The notes: a model not told the origin generated them from the sequence alone. Counted from the first letter of the stretch, positions 17,775-28,261 are shown. The stretch: 64,000 nucleotides of DNA from UBA9676 sp963837105 (GCA_963837105.1 CAWIMG010000037.1:1-64000); one strand, 5' to 3'. Numbers and translations are program-made.

Positions 17775-19006
17775 GGCGGTCCCCGGACCGCGGAGGGCAA
17801 GAGCAGCGACGCGGCCAGTGCCAGATCAAGAAGATAGGACGAGGCGCTGGCGAAGCCGACCTCCGTGATCGAGGCCACAAGACAGTACGTGATGAGGAAC
17901 AGGGCAAGCGCGCGCCGGACGTCGCGCGGCCGGAAACAGGCCGCCACAAGCAGGAAGACCAGGATGGCCACGCAGATGCCCACCCCGATAAGGCCTTGGT
18001 CGTTATAGGCGGCGAGCCAGTTGCTATCGATGTTGAGGCCGTTGAACGAGTCGTTCGACAGCCCTTGACCGAAGATCATCTGGAACGGATCGCGCGGGGA
18101 GTTCAGCAGCGCGGACCAGACGAGCGTCCGGCCAGTGAGTTCAGTGAGCTGTTTACTGCCCTGACCGCGTTCCAGCCACGCGGAGATGACGCTGGACAGG
18201 GTGATGACCGCAATCGCCGTCACCACGGCGGCGGCGGCGAAGAGCTTGCGCACCCGGGCTCGCACCACTATCAGGCTCAGGCCTGCGACCAGGAGGCCGG
18301 CCACCATGGCGGCCAGGGCGGTCCTGGTGTGGCTGAGGAGCAGGACGGGGAACACTATCGCGACGACGAGCAATGCGGTACGTCCGCGCAGGTGGCCGCA
18401 CAGCCAGAGCACGCCCACCAGCCCGATGGCAACCGCCGCGAACTGCGCTACGTCAGTGGGCTGAATCGGCCAGACCACGCCGGAGAGCCGACCGGTGTTT
18501 CCATACGTCATGGCGCGCCCGGGGGACACCAGCAGTCCGAGGACGACCGAGGCGAGCACCACTGACAACGCTGTCAGGTGACAGCGGACGAGCAGCAGGT
18601 CGCGCCGTCCCCACCACGGCGTCAGCAGCCACAGCGTGACGACATAGCCCGCCAGACGGAGGGTCCGGACCTCATACCCGAGATGCTGGGGGAACAGAGC
18701 CGAGACGAAAGTCTCTATGGCGAGGAGGCTCACCAGGCAGAGGTACACGTTCGGGCGCACGAGCAGACGGCGGTTCACGCTCAGCGCCACCATGAACGCC
18801 GCGATCAACGAGCCCTGCTGGATGCCCTTCCCGACCACCGATGGGATCGGGATGAAGGAGAGGCCCGGAAAGAAGGTCAGTACGTTCATGAGCAGGAGGC
18901 CCCAGGCGATGCCTACCCGGCGCCGGACCCGGCGATCCAGGTCCTGGCCGACTCCCACCAGTGGCCGGGTTGGCCGGAGGCGCAGAACGGCAGCCGGAGC
19001 GCTCAT
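17771..19006 (-). CDS. O-antigen polymerase/ligase-type membrane protein (Wzy/WaaL-like)
   Basis: 411 residues with about ten to twelve hydrophobic segments and a larger extracytoplasmic loop near residues 285-335 (TGRTLVWSALLNSPRDPFQ, then GQGLSNDSFNG, then NWLAAYNDQGLIG). GRTLVW...W-A-YNDQGLIG matches the Wzy_C/O-antigen ligase family. The product would polymerise lipid-linked repeat units or ligate glycan chains on the outer face of the membrane. The neighbours (two Wzz-type proteins upstream, flippase downstream) make the polymerase role more likely than ligase. Confidence 0.8.
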   Translation of the reverse strand: MSAPAAVLRLRPTRPLVGVGQDLDRRVRRRVGIAWGLLLMNVLTFFPGLSFIPIPSVVGKGIQQGSLIAAFMVALSVNRRLLVRPNVYLCLVSLLAIETFVSALFPQHLGYEVRTLRLAGYVVTLWLLTPWWGRRDLLLVRCHLTALSVVLASVVLGLLVSPGRAMTYGNTGRLSGVVWPIQPTDVAQFAAVAIGLVGVLWLCGHLRGRTALLVVAIVFPVLLLSHTRTALAAMVAGLLVAGLSLIVVRARVRKLFAAAAVVTAIAVITLSSVISAWLERGQGSKQLTELTGRTLVWSALLNSPRDPFQMIFGQGLSNDSFNGLNIDSNWLAAYNDQGLIGVGICVAILVFLLVAACFRPRDVRRALALFLITYCLVASITEVGFASASSYLLDLALAASLLLPSAVRGPP

Positions 19007-19018
19007 CGGCGGACGAGC

Positions 19019-20745
19019 CTAACTTCGGCCGGCCGAGGCCGGCAGGCCGGGCGTGGCCAGCACGCCAAGGCTCTCATCGGTCTCATCCGCCCCAACCAGG
19101 ACCGCGGAGACCAGCTCAACGCCGGCGAGCCGGATCAGCTCACCGACAGCCTGGACCCGCACCGCCGATGGCCCTCCAGCCGTCACCACGGCAACGGCGC
19201 GGCGCGCCCACCCCGCGAGGTGCTCAGCGCCGAGCGAGGGGCCGACAGTGGCCAAGGTGAGCAGCACCTCCGCCGACCCGCAGGCGGTGGCCAGCGACCC
19301 ATCGGCCTCGGCCTTCCTTGACGTCTGTTGGAGCGGGCCCACCGGCGCCACATCATCCGGGTGAGGAACAGCCACGAGAAGTTGCGCACCGTCGGCGCTG
19401 ATCATCTGCGTGCCGGGGCCGGTGAACCCCAGCAGACGTGCCGCCGGAGAGCCGTTACATAGGTCGGCGAGAGCAACCTGAAAGCCTTGCTGCGCGCAGG
19501 ACACGGCCAGTGACGCCAGGGAAAGGGCAGCGATCTGCGGGTCATCGACGGGAACGACAGCGAGGGCGGCCACGCCCGGGGAGTCGGTCGGCAGGGTACG
19601 GCCGAGATGCCCGACGATCTGCCGGATCTCAGCGCTCTGGGCGGCTGCCAGACCACGCGGGCCGGGCCGCCAGCGGCTTAGCCGGACCTTGCCGACACTG
19701 AGCTTGACAGGAGCGCCGAGCGCGTGCGCGATGTCGTCACGCCGGCGCAGCCGGTCCGACACAAGCGCCCGGATGATCACGATAAGCATGCCCAGCACCA
19801 GGCCCCCAAGGAGGCCGCCACCCACATAGAGCAGCAGGTACTTGGATTTCGTGCTGCGGCAATAGCACGGCCGGGTCGAGTGCCTGGCTGCCCTTGATGA
19901 CATTCGTCGTCTGGATCCGGGTGGTTGCCTGGGTACCCGCGACGTTGACCCTTGAGCACGCTCAGCGCGTTGTTCGCCGAAACCTGTTCAGCCGACAGGC
20001 GAGTGAGCTCAGCGTGCCTCGCGGTGGAGGGACGCTGCGCCTTCAGCGACCTGATCTGCGTGCTGATCGAGTTGACATTCTTCTGGGCCTGGGTCACCTG
20101 CTGCTGGAGCGACGCGTTGACGAGCAGCTCCTGGTTCTGCAGCTGCTTTGCCTGGAATGCGAGGAACGCGGTTGCCAGTGCATTCGCTTCGCGGAGCGCC
20201 AAGTCGCCCGATGCGGCCTTGACGGTGATGACAAGCACCCGGTTCGTGACGGGGACAACGGTGTATTTCCCCACGAAGACGCCGGGGTCCTCGTGCAGGT
20301 CCAGCTTCCGGAGCGCTGCGCCGGCCACCGTCCGGCTCTGCGCGATGGTCTGGTCGTCCAGGATTGCAGCACTGGGAAGCTCGAAGGGGTTGTTCGCGAG
20401 GAGGATCGTAGTAGAGCCCTTATAGGAAGGGGGAAATTCCTTGAAACCGGCGACGCCGAGCAGTAGCCCGACCACGGCTGTGGCACACCAGAGCCACCTA
20501 CTGCGCCGCAGCGCCGCGCGGATGAAGCCAAGGCTGGTGAAGCCGGCGGTGAACTCGACAGCCGAGTCCTCTTCCTTTTCCTTGGTGGGGAATTCGCCGA
20601 ACGCCCACAGCCGGCCGGTCAGCCCATCGTCTTGGTTCGGTGACGGCTCCGGCGTCTCAGGCCATGGGGCGGCGGGACTTGCTGAAGGCAGCGAGCCACC
20701 TTGATCCCGACGGTGAGGCGTTCGCCGCTCTACTTCGTTGCTCAC
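19019..20745 (-). CDS. Wzz/YveK-type chain-length determinant protein (frameshifted)
   Basis: GTG 20745 overlaps the previous stop. After an acidic, Pro-rich cytoplasmic leader come a first transmembrane segment (SRWLWCATAVVGLLLGVAG), an extracytoplasmic helical region with coiled coil (VTQAQKNVNSISTQIRSLKA), and a second transmembrane segment (YLLLYVGGGLLGGLVLG) followed by a degenerate kinase-like cytoplasmic domain. The frame breaks twice, near 19945 and near 19862, between the coiled coil and TM2; the missing piece (VNVAGTQATTRIQTTNVIKG) is readable in the third frame. Such co-polymerases set polysaccharide chain length with the Wzy polymerase. The C-terminal domain lacks a clear Walker A motif. 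Confidence 0.7.
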
Positions 20746-22043
20746 CGTCTGGTCTCCGTTGTCATGCCAGACACGCGCGTCGGTAGCCTGTGCTGGGCGG
20801 AGCGCGCGAGCTGCGGGACGCGGCCGGTCGTCTGGTCGGCCGGGTCCGGATCCGCTACGAGTATGCCGTCGATCTGCCGACCGTCAGCGGCGGCACTGAC
20901 CGCGACGCCAGCCAGTTCCACGGCAGTGACCGCGCCTGCCGAGACCCCGAGCACCGTGCTGCTTGTCGGTATCATGCCGCCAACGTGCGGGGTCTCGCCA
21001 TCGACGACGGCGACAACGACAGTCAGCTTGGCTCCTGGCTGGCGCCAGGCGGAGTCGTCACGATCGGCGACAGCGACCCGCAGCCGCCCAGACCGTTTCA
21101 GCGAAGGCTGTGCCGCACAAGCGGTGCGCAGCGCAGCCGTGGCCTTTGTCTCTCTTTCCCACTCGGGGCCGATGACCAGCGCCGCGGGGATGCCCAGGGA
21201 CTCGGCGAAGGCTGCCAGCTGCGGGCCGATGGCGAGGGCCCTGTGATCGGAAGACAGCGAGAGGACGGTTACCGAGAAACCGTCGCCGTTGATCCCGGTA
21301 GGTGACATGACCTCGGTTTGCAGATAGCGCAGGGCTGTGCGCAATTGCCAGGCGTGGACGACGCTGGGCTCGTATTCCTCGAGCAGTCTGGTCCAGCGGC
21401 CGGCGTCGGTTGGATGGTGCACTGGGAAAGATGCCAGGACCGGTACGCCGATGGCATTAGCTATCTCGTCGCGCCCCCGCAGCCGCCGGTCGCCGCGGCT
21501 GACCGCGAGCGCGGTGACCGCTCCGATCAGCAGACCCGCCAGCGCGCCGATCCCTCCCACAATGAGCAGGTGAGTGGTCAGGGATGTTCCGGTAGCGTTC
21601 GTCGCCGGTGCCAACATGTGCGCCTGCACGGTCCCAGCGGCACTCTTCTTGTTCCTGACATAGGCGATGTAGCTGTTGGCGATGGCGTTCGCCGCGCCCT
21701 CAGCCTCGGCCGCCGTCTTGCCCTGTGCGCCGATCGAGAGGATGTTGGCGGTCAGGCTCCTGACCTGGACCCGGTTCCGCAGCGTAAGCAGCGGCACGGC
21801 CGGGTGGATACTACGCAGCGCCTGTATCAGCACGGGATTGCTGCCGGCGATGACGACCTGGGTTGCAGTGTCGTGGGTGTTGGGGGGTAGCCCGACGAGC
21901 ACACTGCTGCTCACCATCGGCGGCTTGAGCACGGCATAGCCAACGCCCGCGAGAAGGCCGAGCAGCACGAAGACACCGACCAGGATCTTGTGGCGGCGCA
22001 CGATTTGCACGGACCGTCTAAGGTCCAGCGCCTGCTCGCTCAT
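20742..22043 (-). CDS. Wzz/YveK-type chain-length determinant protein
   Basis: 433 residues from ATG 22043, which has GGAGG four bases upstream and overlaps the heparinase stop (ATGA). Layout: first TM (KILVGVFVLLGLLAGVGYAV), Wzz extracytoplasmic domain (SSSVLVGLPPN to SYIAYVRNKKS), second TM (LLIVGGIGALAGLLIGAV), then a cytoplasmic Rossmann-like domain whose RGRDEIANAIGVPVLASFP stretch is the usual linker into a BY-kinase-like module. No intact Walker A is seen, so it is likely a non-kinase co-polymerase. A second, related protein follows directly; the pair may act as a heteromer. Confidence 0.8.
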   Translation of the reverse strand: MSEQALDLRRSVQIVRRHKILVGVFVLLGLLAGVGYAVLKPPMVSSSVLVGLPPNTHDTATQVVIAGSNPVLIQALRSIHPAVPLLTLRNRVQVRSLTANILSIGAQGKTAAEAEGAANAIANSYIAYVRNKKSAAGTVQAHMLAPATNATGTSLTTHLLIVGGIGALAGLLIGAVTALAVSRGDRRLRGRDEIANAIGVPVLASFPVHHPTDAGRWTRLLEEYEPSVVHAWQLRTALRYLQTEVMSPTGINGDGFSVTVLSLSSDHRALAIGPQLAAFAESLGIPAALVIGPEWERETKATAALRTACAAQPSLKRSGRLRVAVADRDDSAWRQPGAKLTVVVAVVDGETPHVGGMIPTSSTVLGVSAGAVTAVELAGVAVSAAADGRQIDGILVADPDPADQTTGRVPQLARSAQHRLPTRVSGMTTETRR

Positions 22044-24142
22044 CCGGCCTCCGTGGAGCTTCCTGACGCCTCGCTCACCAGCGCGTCGGGTACCGACCAT
22101 GGTACGGCTGAGTTTGCAAAGAAACGGTCCGCCTTGGGATCGGCCTCGATGAACTCCAGTCGGGTGGTAAGCAGCTCCTTTGCCACGGAGCGGCCGCGGC
22201 CCAGGATCGTCGTGGCAGGAACGCGACGCCCGAAGCCGCCCGAGTACCAGCCGAGAATGGGATCAGTCTCACCTCGATGCAGGCTCCAAGCTAGCCCGCG
22301 CGGCAGCACCAGCCGTCCTGCACCGGGGGTGGCTGCGCAGGGCCAGCGCAAGTACGCGCTGGCCCCGTCCAGTTCCGCCTGGACATCCGGACCCAGGTGA
22401 AAGGCAAGGCGAACCTCGTGCCCGTCGGCGTCGATCTCGTCGGTGATGTTGAGGGAGCGCGATGCCCGGTCCAGCTGGATCGTACGGCGGTGCCGCGCCG
22501 GTGGATCGAGCGACAGGTAGCCGTCATGCTCCGCGGTCCATTCGGCGCTCTCGCCATCGTCGCGGACGTCGATCTCCCGGCCGTTAGCATGATTCAGCCA
22601 CAGGAACGGGCCGCCATCGCTGGACTGGTTCCGCCCGTCGAGCTCGACGGTGTTGTGCGCGATCGTCGAGCGGAAGTACGAACGCCATTCGGGCTCGCCG
22701 TGGTAGCAGTAGGTGCCCGGGTCGGCCAGGATGTCCACGCCGCCGTAGCGGACCTCCACCGACAGCGCGTCGGCATGGGCGTGCGCCGCGATACTGAGGA
22801 ACCCGTGCGGCCCGCCGTCGCACCGGCACCAGATCTCCGGGGCCTGCCCCCCGGCGGTGCGGAGCAGGGTCGTTCCCGCGTCGGCGAACCGGGACGGCCG
22901 TTCCGCGGGCCTGCCAGCGACGTCGCGCCTGGCGGAGACCATCGCGCCGATGATCGGCCCGCTCGCGCTCACCGGTGTGGGCGGCCACCAGCCGAGCCGG
23001 CCGAAGATCACCTCGCCCAGCGACAGCAGCAGCGGCCAGCGGCTCCACGCCGGGGGATCGAGCAGCAGCGCGCGGCCTTCGTCGTCGTCACCCTGGCGGG
23101 GCGGGCGCAGGCGCTCGTCGGCGAGCGCCGCAGCGCTGTCGGTCATCGCGCACAGGCGCTGCCAGGTAGACGCGCTCAGCGGGTGGTCACTCCGCTCGGC
23201 CTCGACGGCTGCGAGAAGCCCGAGTTCGGTGACGAAGCACTGGTAATCCGAGGCCAGCTCCCGGCCGATTCCCGAGGGGAACGTATTGCGCGCCAGTTCG
23301 TCCTCCAGCAGGCGGGCAGACCCGCGCCGCCAGCGCGCGCTCTCCGGAAACCAAGGGAAAGCACAGCTCGCCACGAGCTGCCCTGCCGCTTCGGCGATCA
23401 CGTGGTTGTTAGCCGATGAGCCCCGGCTGCGGAATGCGGCAAGGTACTGCTGGTGCCAGCGGATCTGCCGCACCGCGAGATCGTCGTGCTCGAAAAGGCC
23501 AGCGGCGCCTGGCCACTCGTCCAGAAGGCGCCGGATCCAGGCCATGCTGATCAGGCGGATGCCGAGCTCGATGCCGCTCGTCCAGTGGATGCCGGACAGG
23601 AAAGGGTTCTCCCGCCACCAGGAGCGCAACTGTTCTTCCACGCGTTGCGCGTAGGCGTCATCGTGAGTGAGGAACCAGGCCGTAGCCAGCAGCGTGAGGT
23701 GCTGCAGCCGGGCGAGCTCCCAAACCTGCTTGATGTTGCCGGTCTGCTCCTCCACCCGGTGGTTGATCCGGAAGGCGTACCGGCCGGACGGGGAGCGGCG
23801 GCCGGTCGCCGGATCGTGGAACCAGTCGGGCCGCACCAGGTCGGTCCTGGTCGCGCCCAGCACTTCCCACTCACCGCGCATGAGCCGGTCCGCGGCCTCC
23901 AGCACTGCCGACCTGGCCTCCCCGGGCACGCTGTTGGCGGTGCCCGGTGGGAGCGTGCCGGTGAACCTGCGCTCACCCGCCACCCGCGGAGCCCCCGCGA
24001 TCTGGCCGGGGCGGACTTGCCGACGTGCCCACGCGACATGGAGCGCCTGGTCACGTGCCCGCCATGCCACTTCGGCAGGTGACATCTGCCGTACTCTCTG
24101 CAAATACCAGCCCAGGCGCGACGTCGAGGGATGGGCGGTCAC
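22040..24142 (-). CDS. Heparinase II/III family protein
   Basis: 700 residues, GTG start overlapping the preceding stop. The N-terminal half is the alpha/alpha toroid (RLQHLTLLATAWFLTHDD, SSANNHVIAEAAG, GIGRELASDYQCFV) and the C-terminal half the Hepar_II_III beta-sandwich (HAHADALSVEVRYGGVDILA, DPGTYCYHGE, STIAHNTVELDGRNQS). Catalytic candidates are Asn/His in SANNH, Tyr in SDYQ and His in HAHAD and AHNT. There is no signal peptide. Family members cleave uronate polysaccharides, but in EPS operons next to bi-domain oxidoreductases and AsnB their substrate is uncertain; trimming or quality control of the polymer is inferred. Confidence 0.85.
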   Translation of the reverse strand: MTAHPSTSRLGWYLQRVRQMSPAEVAWRARDQALHVAWARRQVRPGQIAGAPRVAGERRFTGTLPPGTANSVPGEARSAVLEAADRLMRGEWEVLGATRTDLVRPDWFHDPATGRRSPSGRYAFRINHRVEEQTGNIKQVWELARLQHLTLLATAWFLTHDDAYAQRVEEQLRSWWRENPFLSGIHWTSGIELGIRLISMAWIRRLLDEWPGAAGLFEHDDLAVRQIRWHQQYLAAFRSRGSSANNHVIAEAAGQLVASCAFPWFPESARWRRGSARLLEDELARNTFPSGIGRELASDYQCFVTELGLLAAVEAERSDHPLSASTWQRLCAMTDSAAALADERLRPPRQGDDDEGRALLLDPPAWSRWPLLLSLGEVIFGRLGWWPPTPVSASGPIIGAMVSARRDVAGRPAERPSRFADAGTTLLRTAGGQAPEIWCRCDGGPHGFLSIAAHAHADALSVEVRYGGVDILADPGTYCYHGEPEWRSYFRSTIAHNTVELDGRNQSSDGGPFLWLNHANGREIDVRDDGESAEWTAEHDGYLSLDPPARHRRTIQLDRASRSLNITDEIDADGHEVRLAFHLGPDVQAELDGASAYLRWPCAATPGAGRLVLPRGLAWSLHRGETDPILGWYSGGFGRRVPATTILGRGRSVAKELLTTRLEFIEADPKADRFFANSAVPWSVPDALVSEASGSSTEAG

Positions 24143-26307
24143 ACCGGCTCCGGGCGACCGCTGGACAGGCTCCGTGCCGCCGCGATCGTCGCGCTGGTCG
24201 TGGCCACCAAGGAATCAAGACCGATGGGCATCGGTGCACCGGCCCGGCAGGCCTCCAGGAAGCTGGCAAGCTCGGCCCGCTGGCCCTTATCCTGGCCGCC
24301 GCGCGAGCGCATCGCGCTGCGCCGCCGCCCGGCCCAGACGCCGGCCCGGGTGAAATTGTCGAGCCGTGCGCTCCGGCCGCCCCCCGCTGCGTCCAGCGTC
24401 TCCTTCTGGTAACGGGGATTACCGCCGGTGAGGTAGCTGATGGTGCCGACCGAGCCGTTCCGGAACCTCATAGTGGCCTGCAGGTCACCTGACTCCGGCC
24501 CGACCGCCGCGTAGACCTGCTCCGGCAGGCTATCCGCCCACCAGCTGAGCGTGTCGATGAAGTGGCCGCCCTCGCCGGTGAACCGGGATCCTTCCAGCTC
24601 CTCGTTGCGGTACCAGCTGTCGGCTGCCAATGGCCCCGCATTGACCAGGTAACGGGTCACCGAACCGCCGGCCGGCTGGCCGAAGCGCGACTTCATCTCC
24701 ACCAGCAACGGCGCGAAGCGCCGGTTGAAGCCCACCATCAGCCGGTCGTTACCGGTAGCCGCGACGGTGTCGATGACCTGCTGCAACTCGTCGCCAGTCA
24801 GCGCTAGCGGCTTCTCGACGAACACGGCCTTCCCGGTCTCCAGTGCCCGGCAGACAAGGCTGGCGTGCGTGGCATGACGGGTGACGATGAAGATCGCGTC
24901 AAGCGAGGTGTCCTCGAGCACCGCGTCCGCCGTGGTCGAGGCAGCCACGAAGCCGAAGCGGCGCTGGGCGTTGACGGCCGACAGGGACCGGGCCGTCGCG
25001 ACATTGGCCAGGCGGACCGAGTTCATCTTGGCAAGGTGCGGCAGCAGCATCGAGGACGCGTAGTTGCCGGCGCCGATGAACCCGACCATCAGCTGGCCGG
25101 TACCCGCGCCGCGTGGCGCGGCCGTACGGCTGCCCGATATCAGCTGGCTCGCAGGGCGTGGCTCAGTGTCCGGCGACGTTGCGGGGTACTTGAGCAGCAC
25201 CCCCACGGCGTTCGAGCCGGACGCCAGGTCACCATAGACAGCGGTCGCCTCCTCGATGGGGTAGATCCCGGAGACCAGCGACTCGACGTCGATGTCCTTA
25301 TGCGCGATGAGGTCGAGGAAGCACTCGAGGTTGCGCCGCTCCGTCCAGCGCACGTAGCCCGCCGGGTAGTCGATGCCCTCGAGCTCGTACCGGTCGTCGT
25401 ACCGCCCCGGCCCGTAGGATCTGGAGAAGCGTACGTCCAGCTCCTTGTCGTAGTAGGCGTTCCAGGGCAGGTCCAGGCGGGTCTTGCCGATGTCCACCAC
25501 CCGGGCGCGGTCTCGCGCCAGCCTCGCGGCGGCCTCCACCGGCCCGTTGGAGGAGCCTCCCGCGGCCAGAAGCAGATGATCCGCACCGCGCCCGGCGGTC
25601 AGCTCGGCGAGGGCCTGCTCGACGGCGGCCATGCCCTCGTCGGTGGGCGGCGCGCAGAGGTGCGCACCAGCTCGCTCGGCCTGGCGGCAGCGCTCCTCGA
25701 CCACGTCGAGCCCGACGACACGCACTCCGGCGGCGATCAGCAGGCGGACCACGAGCTGGCCGACGAGGCCGAGCCCGATCACGCAGGCGGTGTCGCCGAG
25801 CTGTGCCTCGGTGCGCCGCACGCCGTGCATGGCGATCGCCCCAACGGTGGAGAACGCGGCGTGCTCGGGCGAGACACCCTTGGGGACCGCGGCGCACAAG
25901 TTGACCGGGATCCAGTTGTACTCGGCGTGCAGGGCGTACTCGTTGCCGGCGGCGGCGACGAGCTGCCCGGCGTGGAACTCCTCGGCGCCGCGCCCCACCT
26001 CGGTCACGACACCGCACAGGGAGTAGCCGAGCGGCGTGTAGGAGTCGAGCCGGTTCATCACCTTCTTATAGGTGGCGACCGCGCCCTGCTGCGCGACCGA
26101 GTCGAGCACCTTGCGCACCTGGTCGGGGCGCGCCCGCGCCTTGCCGACCATCGACATCTTGGCCTCGCTCACCTTCATCATCTCGGTGCCGGTGGAGATG
26201 AGCGAGAACAGCGATCGCACGAGAACGCCGCCGGGACGGCACACCGGAGCCGGCACGTCGAGAACAGCAAGCTCACCGGACTTGTAGTTCTGGGCTATCT
26301 GTTTCAT
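24139..26307 (-). CDS. Bi-domain oxidoreductase (zinc-type dehydrogenase fused to Gfo/Idh/MocA)
   Basis: 722 residues. Residues 1-355 are a medium-chain dehydrogenase (STGTEMMKVSEAK, LGYSLCGVVTEVG, nucleotide fold AACVIGLGLVGQLV-like CVIGLGLVGQLVVRLL). Residues 385-700 are a Gfo/Idh/MocA domain (MVGFIGAGNYASSMLLPHL, AVFVEKPLAL with the EKP motif, GEGGHFIDTLSWW). Fusions of this kind occur in bacterial EPS clusters beside heparinase-family genes. They are thought to oxidise or epimerise a sugar nucleotide or glycan end; the reaction is unproven. Its stop overlaps the heparinase GTG, so the two are co-translated and probably work together. Confidence 0.85.
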   Translation of the reverse strand: MKQIAQNYKSGELAVLDVPAPVCRPGGVLVRSLFSLISTGTEMMKVSEAKMSMVGKARARPDQVRKVLDSVAQQGAVATYKKVMNRLDSYTPLGYSLCGVVTEVGRGAEEFHAGQLVAAAGNEYALHAEYNWIPVNLCAAVPKGVSPEHAAFSTVGAIAMHGVRRTEAQLGDTACVIGLGLVGQLVVRLLIAAGVRVVGLDVVEERCRQAERAGAHLCAPPTDEGMAAVEQALAELTAGRGADHLLLAAGGSSNGPVEAAARLARDRARVVDIGKTRLDLPWNAYYDKELDVRFSRSYGPGRYDDRYELEGIDYPAGYVRWTERRNLECFLDLIAHKDIDVESLVSGIYPIEEATAVYGDLASGSNAVGVLLKYPATSPDTEPRPASQLISGSRTAAPRGAGTGQLMVGFIGAGNYASSMLLPHLAKMNSVRLANVATARSLSAVNAQRRFGFVAASTTADAVLEDTSLDAIFIVTRHATHASLVCRALETGKAVFVEKPLALTGDELQQVIDTVAATGNDRLMVGFNRRFAPLLVEMKSRFGQPAGGSVTRYLVNAGPLAADSWYRNEELEGSRFTGEGGHFIDTLSWWADSLPEQVYAAVGPESGDLQATMRFRNGSVGTISYLTGGNPRYQKETLDAAGGGRSARLDNFTRAGVWAGRRRSAMRSRGGQDKGQRAELASFLEACRAGAPMPIGLDSLVATTSATIAAARSLSSGRPEPV

Positions 26308-26352
26308 CGGATCCTCTGGTCGGCGGCCGCGACGTACCGGATGTCCTGGTTG

Positions 26353-28260
26353 TTACGCCGCCACGCCCATCGACTGGGCGTGGCGGTACCACAGCTCCAG
26401 CGTCAGCAGCTGCCATATCTGCTTGGAACGGTCCTCGCGGCCAGCCTCTTCGTCCTGGATGAGACGCAGCAGCGCCTCCCGGCGGACGATCCCTGACCCC
26501 ACGAGCTCACCGCCGACGAGCACATCACGGATGACCTCTTGCAGGTCATTGCGCACCCACGCGCGGAGGGGGGCGCTGAAAGACGCCTTGGGCCGGTACA
26601 CGATCTCACGCGGCAGCCAGCTCTCGGCCACCCGCTTGAGCGCAACCTTGCCCTGGCGGCGCCTGATCTTCGCGGTGCCATCGATTGAGAACGCCGCATG
26701 CGCCACGACGGGATCGACGAATGGGACGCGCACCTCGACGGAGGCCGCCATGCTGGCGCGGTCCGTGTAGGTGAGATTGAGCCCGGGCAAGAACATGCGC
26801 GCGTCGGCGAGGCACATCCGGTTGACCTCGTCCGGCAGCGAGTTGTCACGGTAGAGGTCGCTATGCTCCGCCACAACCTGGTCAACGTGTGAGGCGAGGT
26901 CCGGGTTTACGAGGGCGGCCAGTTCGGCTGGATCGTACAGGGTGTAGCTGCGGCGGAAACGCTGCTCCTCCGGCAAGTCGGCGAAGGTCAGGAAGCGCTT
27001 CGCCCACCGGGCATAACGCAGGCCGCGCCCGGCGGCGGTGACCGGGAGCCGGTCCACGGTGGACCGGATGAGCGCCCGGGAACCCGCGGGCAGCCGGTGG
27101 TACTTGCCGGCCATGACACACGCGAGATGCTTGCGGTAGCCGCCGAACAGCTCGTCGGCGCCCATGCCGGAAAGGACCACCTTGACGCCACGCTCGCGCG
27201 CCGCCTCGCACATGAGGAGGGTGTTGATCGCGGCCGGGTCACCGATCGGCTCGTCGAGCACGTCCACGATGCGGGGCAGCAGGCGCACGATGTCGGGTGA
27301 GATTTCGATCTCGTGCAGGTCGATGCCGTAGCGGGCCGCCACCTTCCGTGCGTAGACGGCATCGTCCGGCATGGCCTCCAGCCGCTGGTCCTCGGGCCGG
27401 AAGGTGATCGTGTAGGCGTCGATCCCGGCCTCGGCCTGGTGGGCCAGGACCGTGACGATGCTTGAGTCCAGGCCGCCGGACAGGAAACTGGCCACCGGCA
27501 CGTCCGACACCAGATGGGCGCGGACTGACTCCTCGATCACGGCACCGAGGTCGGCGGGCGGCCCCGCCCCGGCTTCGGCCGCCACGTCCGCGGGCCGCCA
27601 GTAGTACTGCACCCCGACGCTGCCGTCCGGGCGGAATCGCGCCCAGGAGCCAGCTGGGAGCTTTTGCACCTGATCGATGGCGCACCGCTGCTCGGGCAGC
27701 CAGTAATAGAGCATCGACGCCACCAGGGCGCCCGGCTCGATCCGCAGTTCGGAACCGAGCGCAGCCACCAGCGCCTTCAGTTCCGAAGCGAATACCACCC
27801 CGCCGCCGCGCGGCAGGTAGTACAGCGGCTTGATACCCAGCGGGTCACGCGCCAGGACGAGATCGCCAGTTTCAGCGTCGAACAAAGCGAACGCGAACAT
27901 GCCGCGGAACCGGCGCAGGGCACCGGGTCCCCAGGCGCGCCAGGCCTCGAGCACCACCTCGGTGTCAGAACTGGTAGCGAAAGGGACGCCCCGTGCGGCC
28001 AGTTCCGCCCGCAGTGCCCGGTAGTTGTACATTTCGCCGTTGTAGATGAGCGTCAGGCCATGCTTGTGCAGCGGCTGGTCAGCCGCCGCGCTGAGGTCGA
28101 TGATCGAGAGCCGCCGGTGCCCCAGGTGCACCGCCACCCGGTCATTCTCCAGGTGCCAGGTCCCGGCCGCGTCCGGCCCGCGATGAGCGATCCGGTCGCT
28201 CATGACGTCAACCAGCTTCCGTCCATCAGTCTGCTGGTAACAGCCGGCGATCCCGCACAC
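26353..28260 (-). CDS. asnB: Asparagine synthase (glutamine-hydrolysing) family protein
   Basis: 635 residues, full length for class B. Cys2 after Met is the glutaminase nucleophile (MCGIAGCYQ), with RHRGPD-like IAHRGPDAAGTW and YNGEMYN completing the N-terminal domain. The synthetase half has the PPi loop FLSGGLDSSIV (about residue 257) and SGMGADELFGGYRKH. The enzyme amidates a carboxylate using glutamine and ATP. Within EPS operons AsnB-like proteins are thought to amidate uronic acids or similar groups of the polymer rather than make free asparagine. It starts one base after the GT4 stop. Confidence 0.85.
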   Translation of the reverse strand: MCGIAGCYQQTDGRKLVDVMSDRIAHRGPDAAGTWHLENDRVAVHLGHRRLSIIDLSAAADQPLHKHGLTLIYNGEMYNYRALRAELAARGVPFATSSDTEVVLEAWRAWGPGALRRFRGMFAFALFDAETGDLVLARDPLGIKPLYYLPRGGGVVFASELKALVAALGSELRIEPGALVASMLYYWLPEQRCAIDQVQKLPAGSWARFRPDGSVGVQYYWRPADVAAEAGAGPPADLGAVIEESVRAHLVSDVPVASFLSGGLDSSIVTVLAHQAEAGIDAYTITFRPEDQRLEAMPDDAVYARKVAARYGIDLHEIEISPDIVRLLPRIVDVLDEPIGDPAAINTLLMCEAARERGVKVVLSGMGADELFGGYRKHLACVMAGKYHRLPAGSRALIRSTVDRLPVTAAGRGLRYARWAKRFLTFADLPEEQRFRRSYTLYDPAELAALVNPDLASHVDQVVAEHSDLYRDNSLPDEVNRMCLADARMFLPGLNLTYTDRASMAASVEVRVPFVDPVVAHAAFSIDGTAKIRRRQGKVALKRVAESWLPREIVYRPKASFSAPLRAWVRNDLQEVIRDVLVGGELVGSGIVRREALLRLIQDEEAGREDRSKQIWQLLTLELWYRHAQSMGVAA

Positions 28261-28261
28261 A

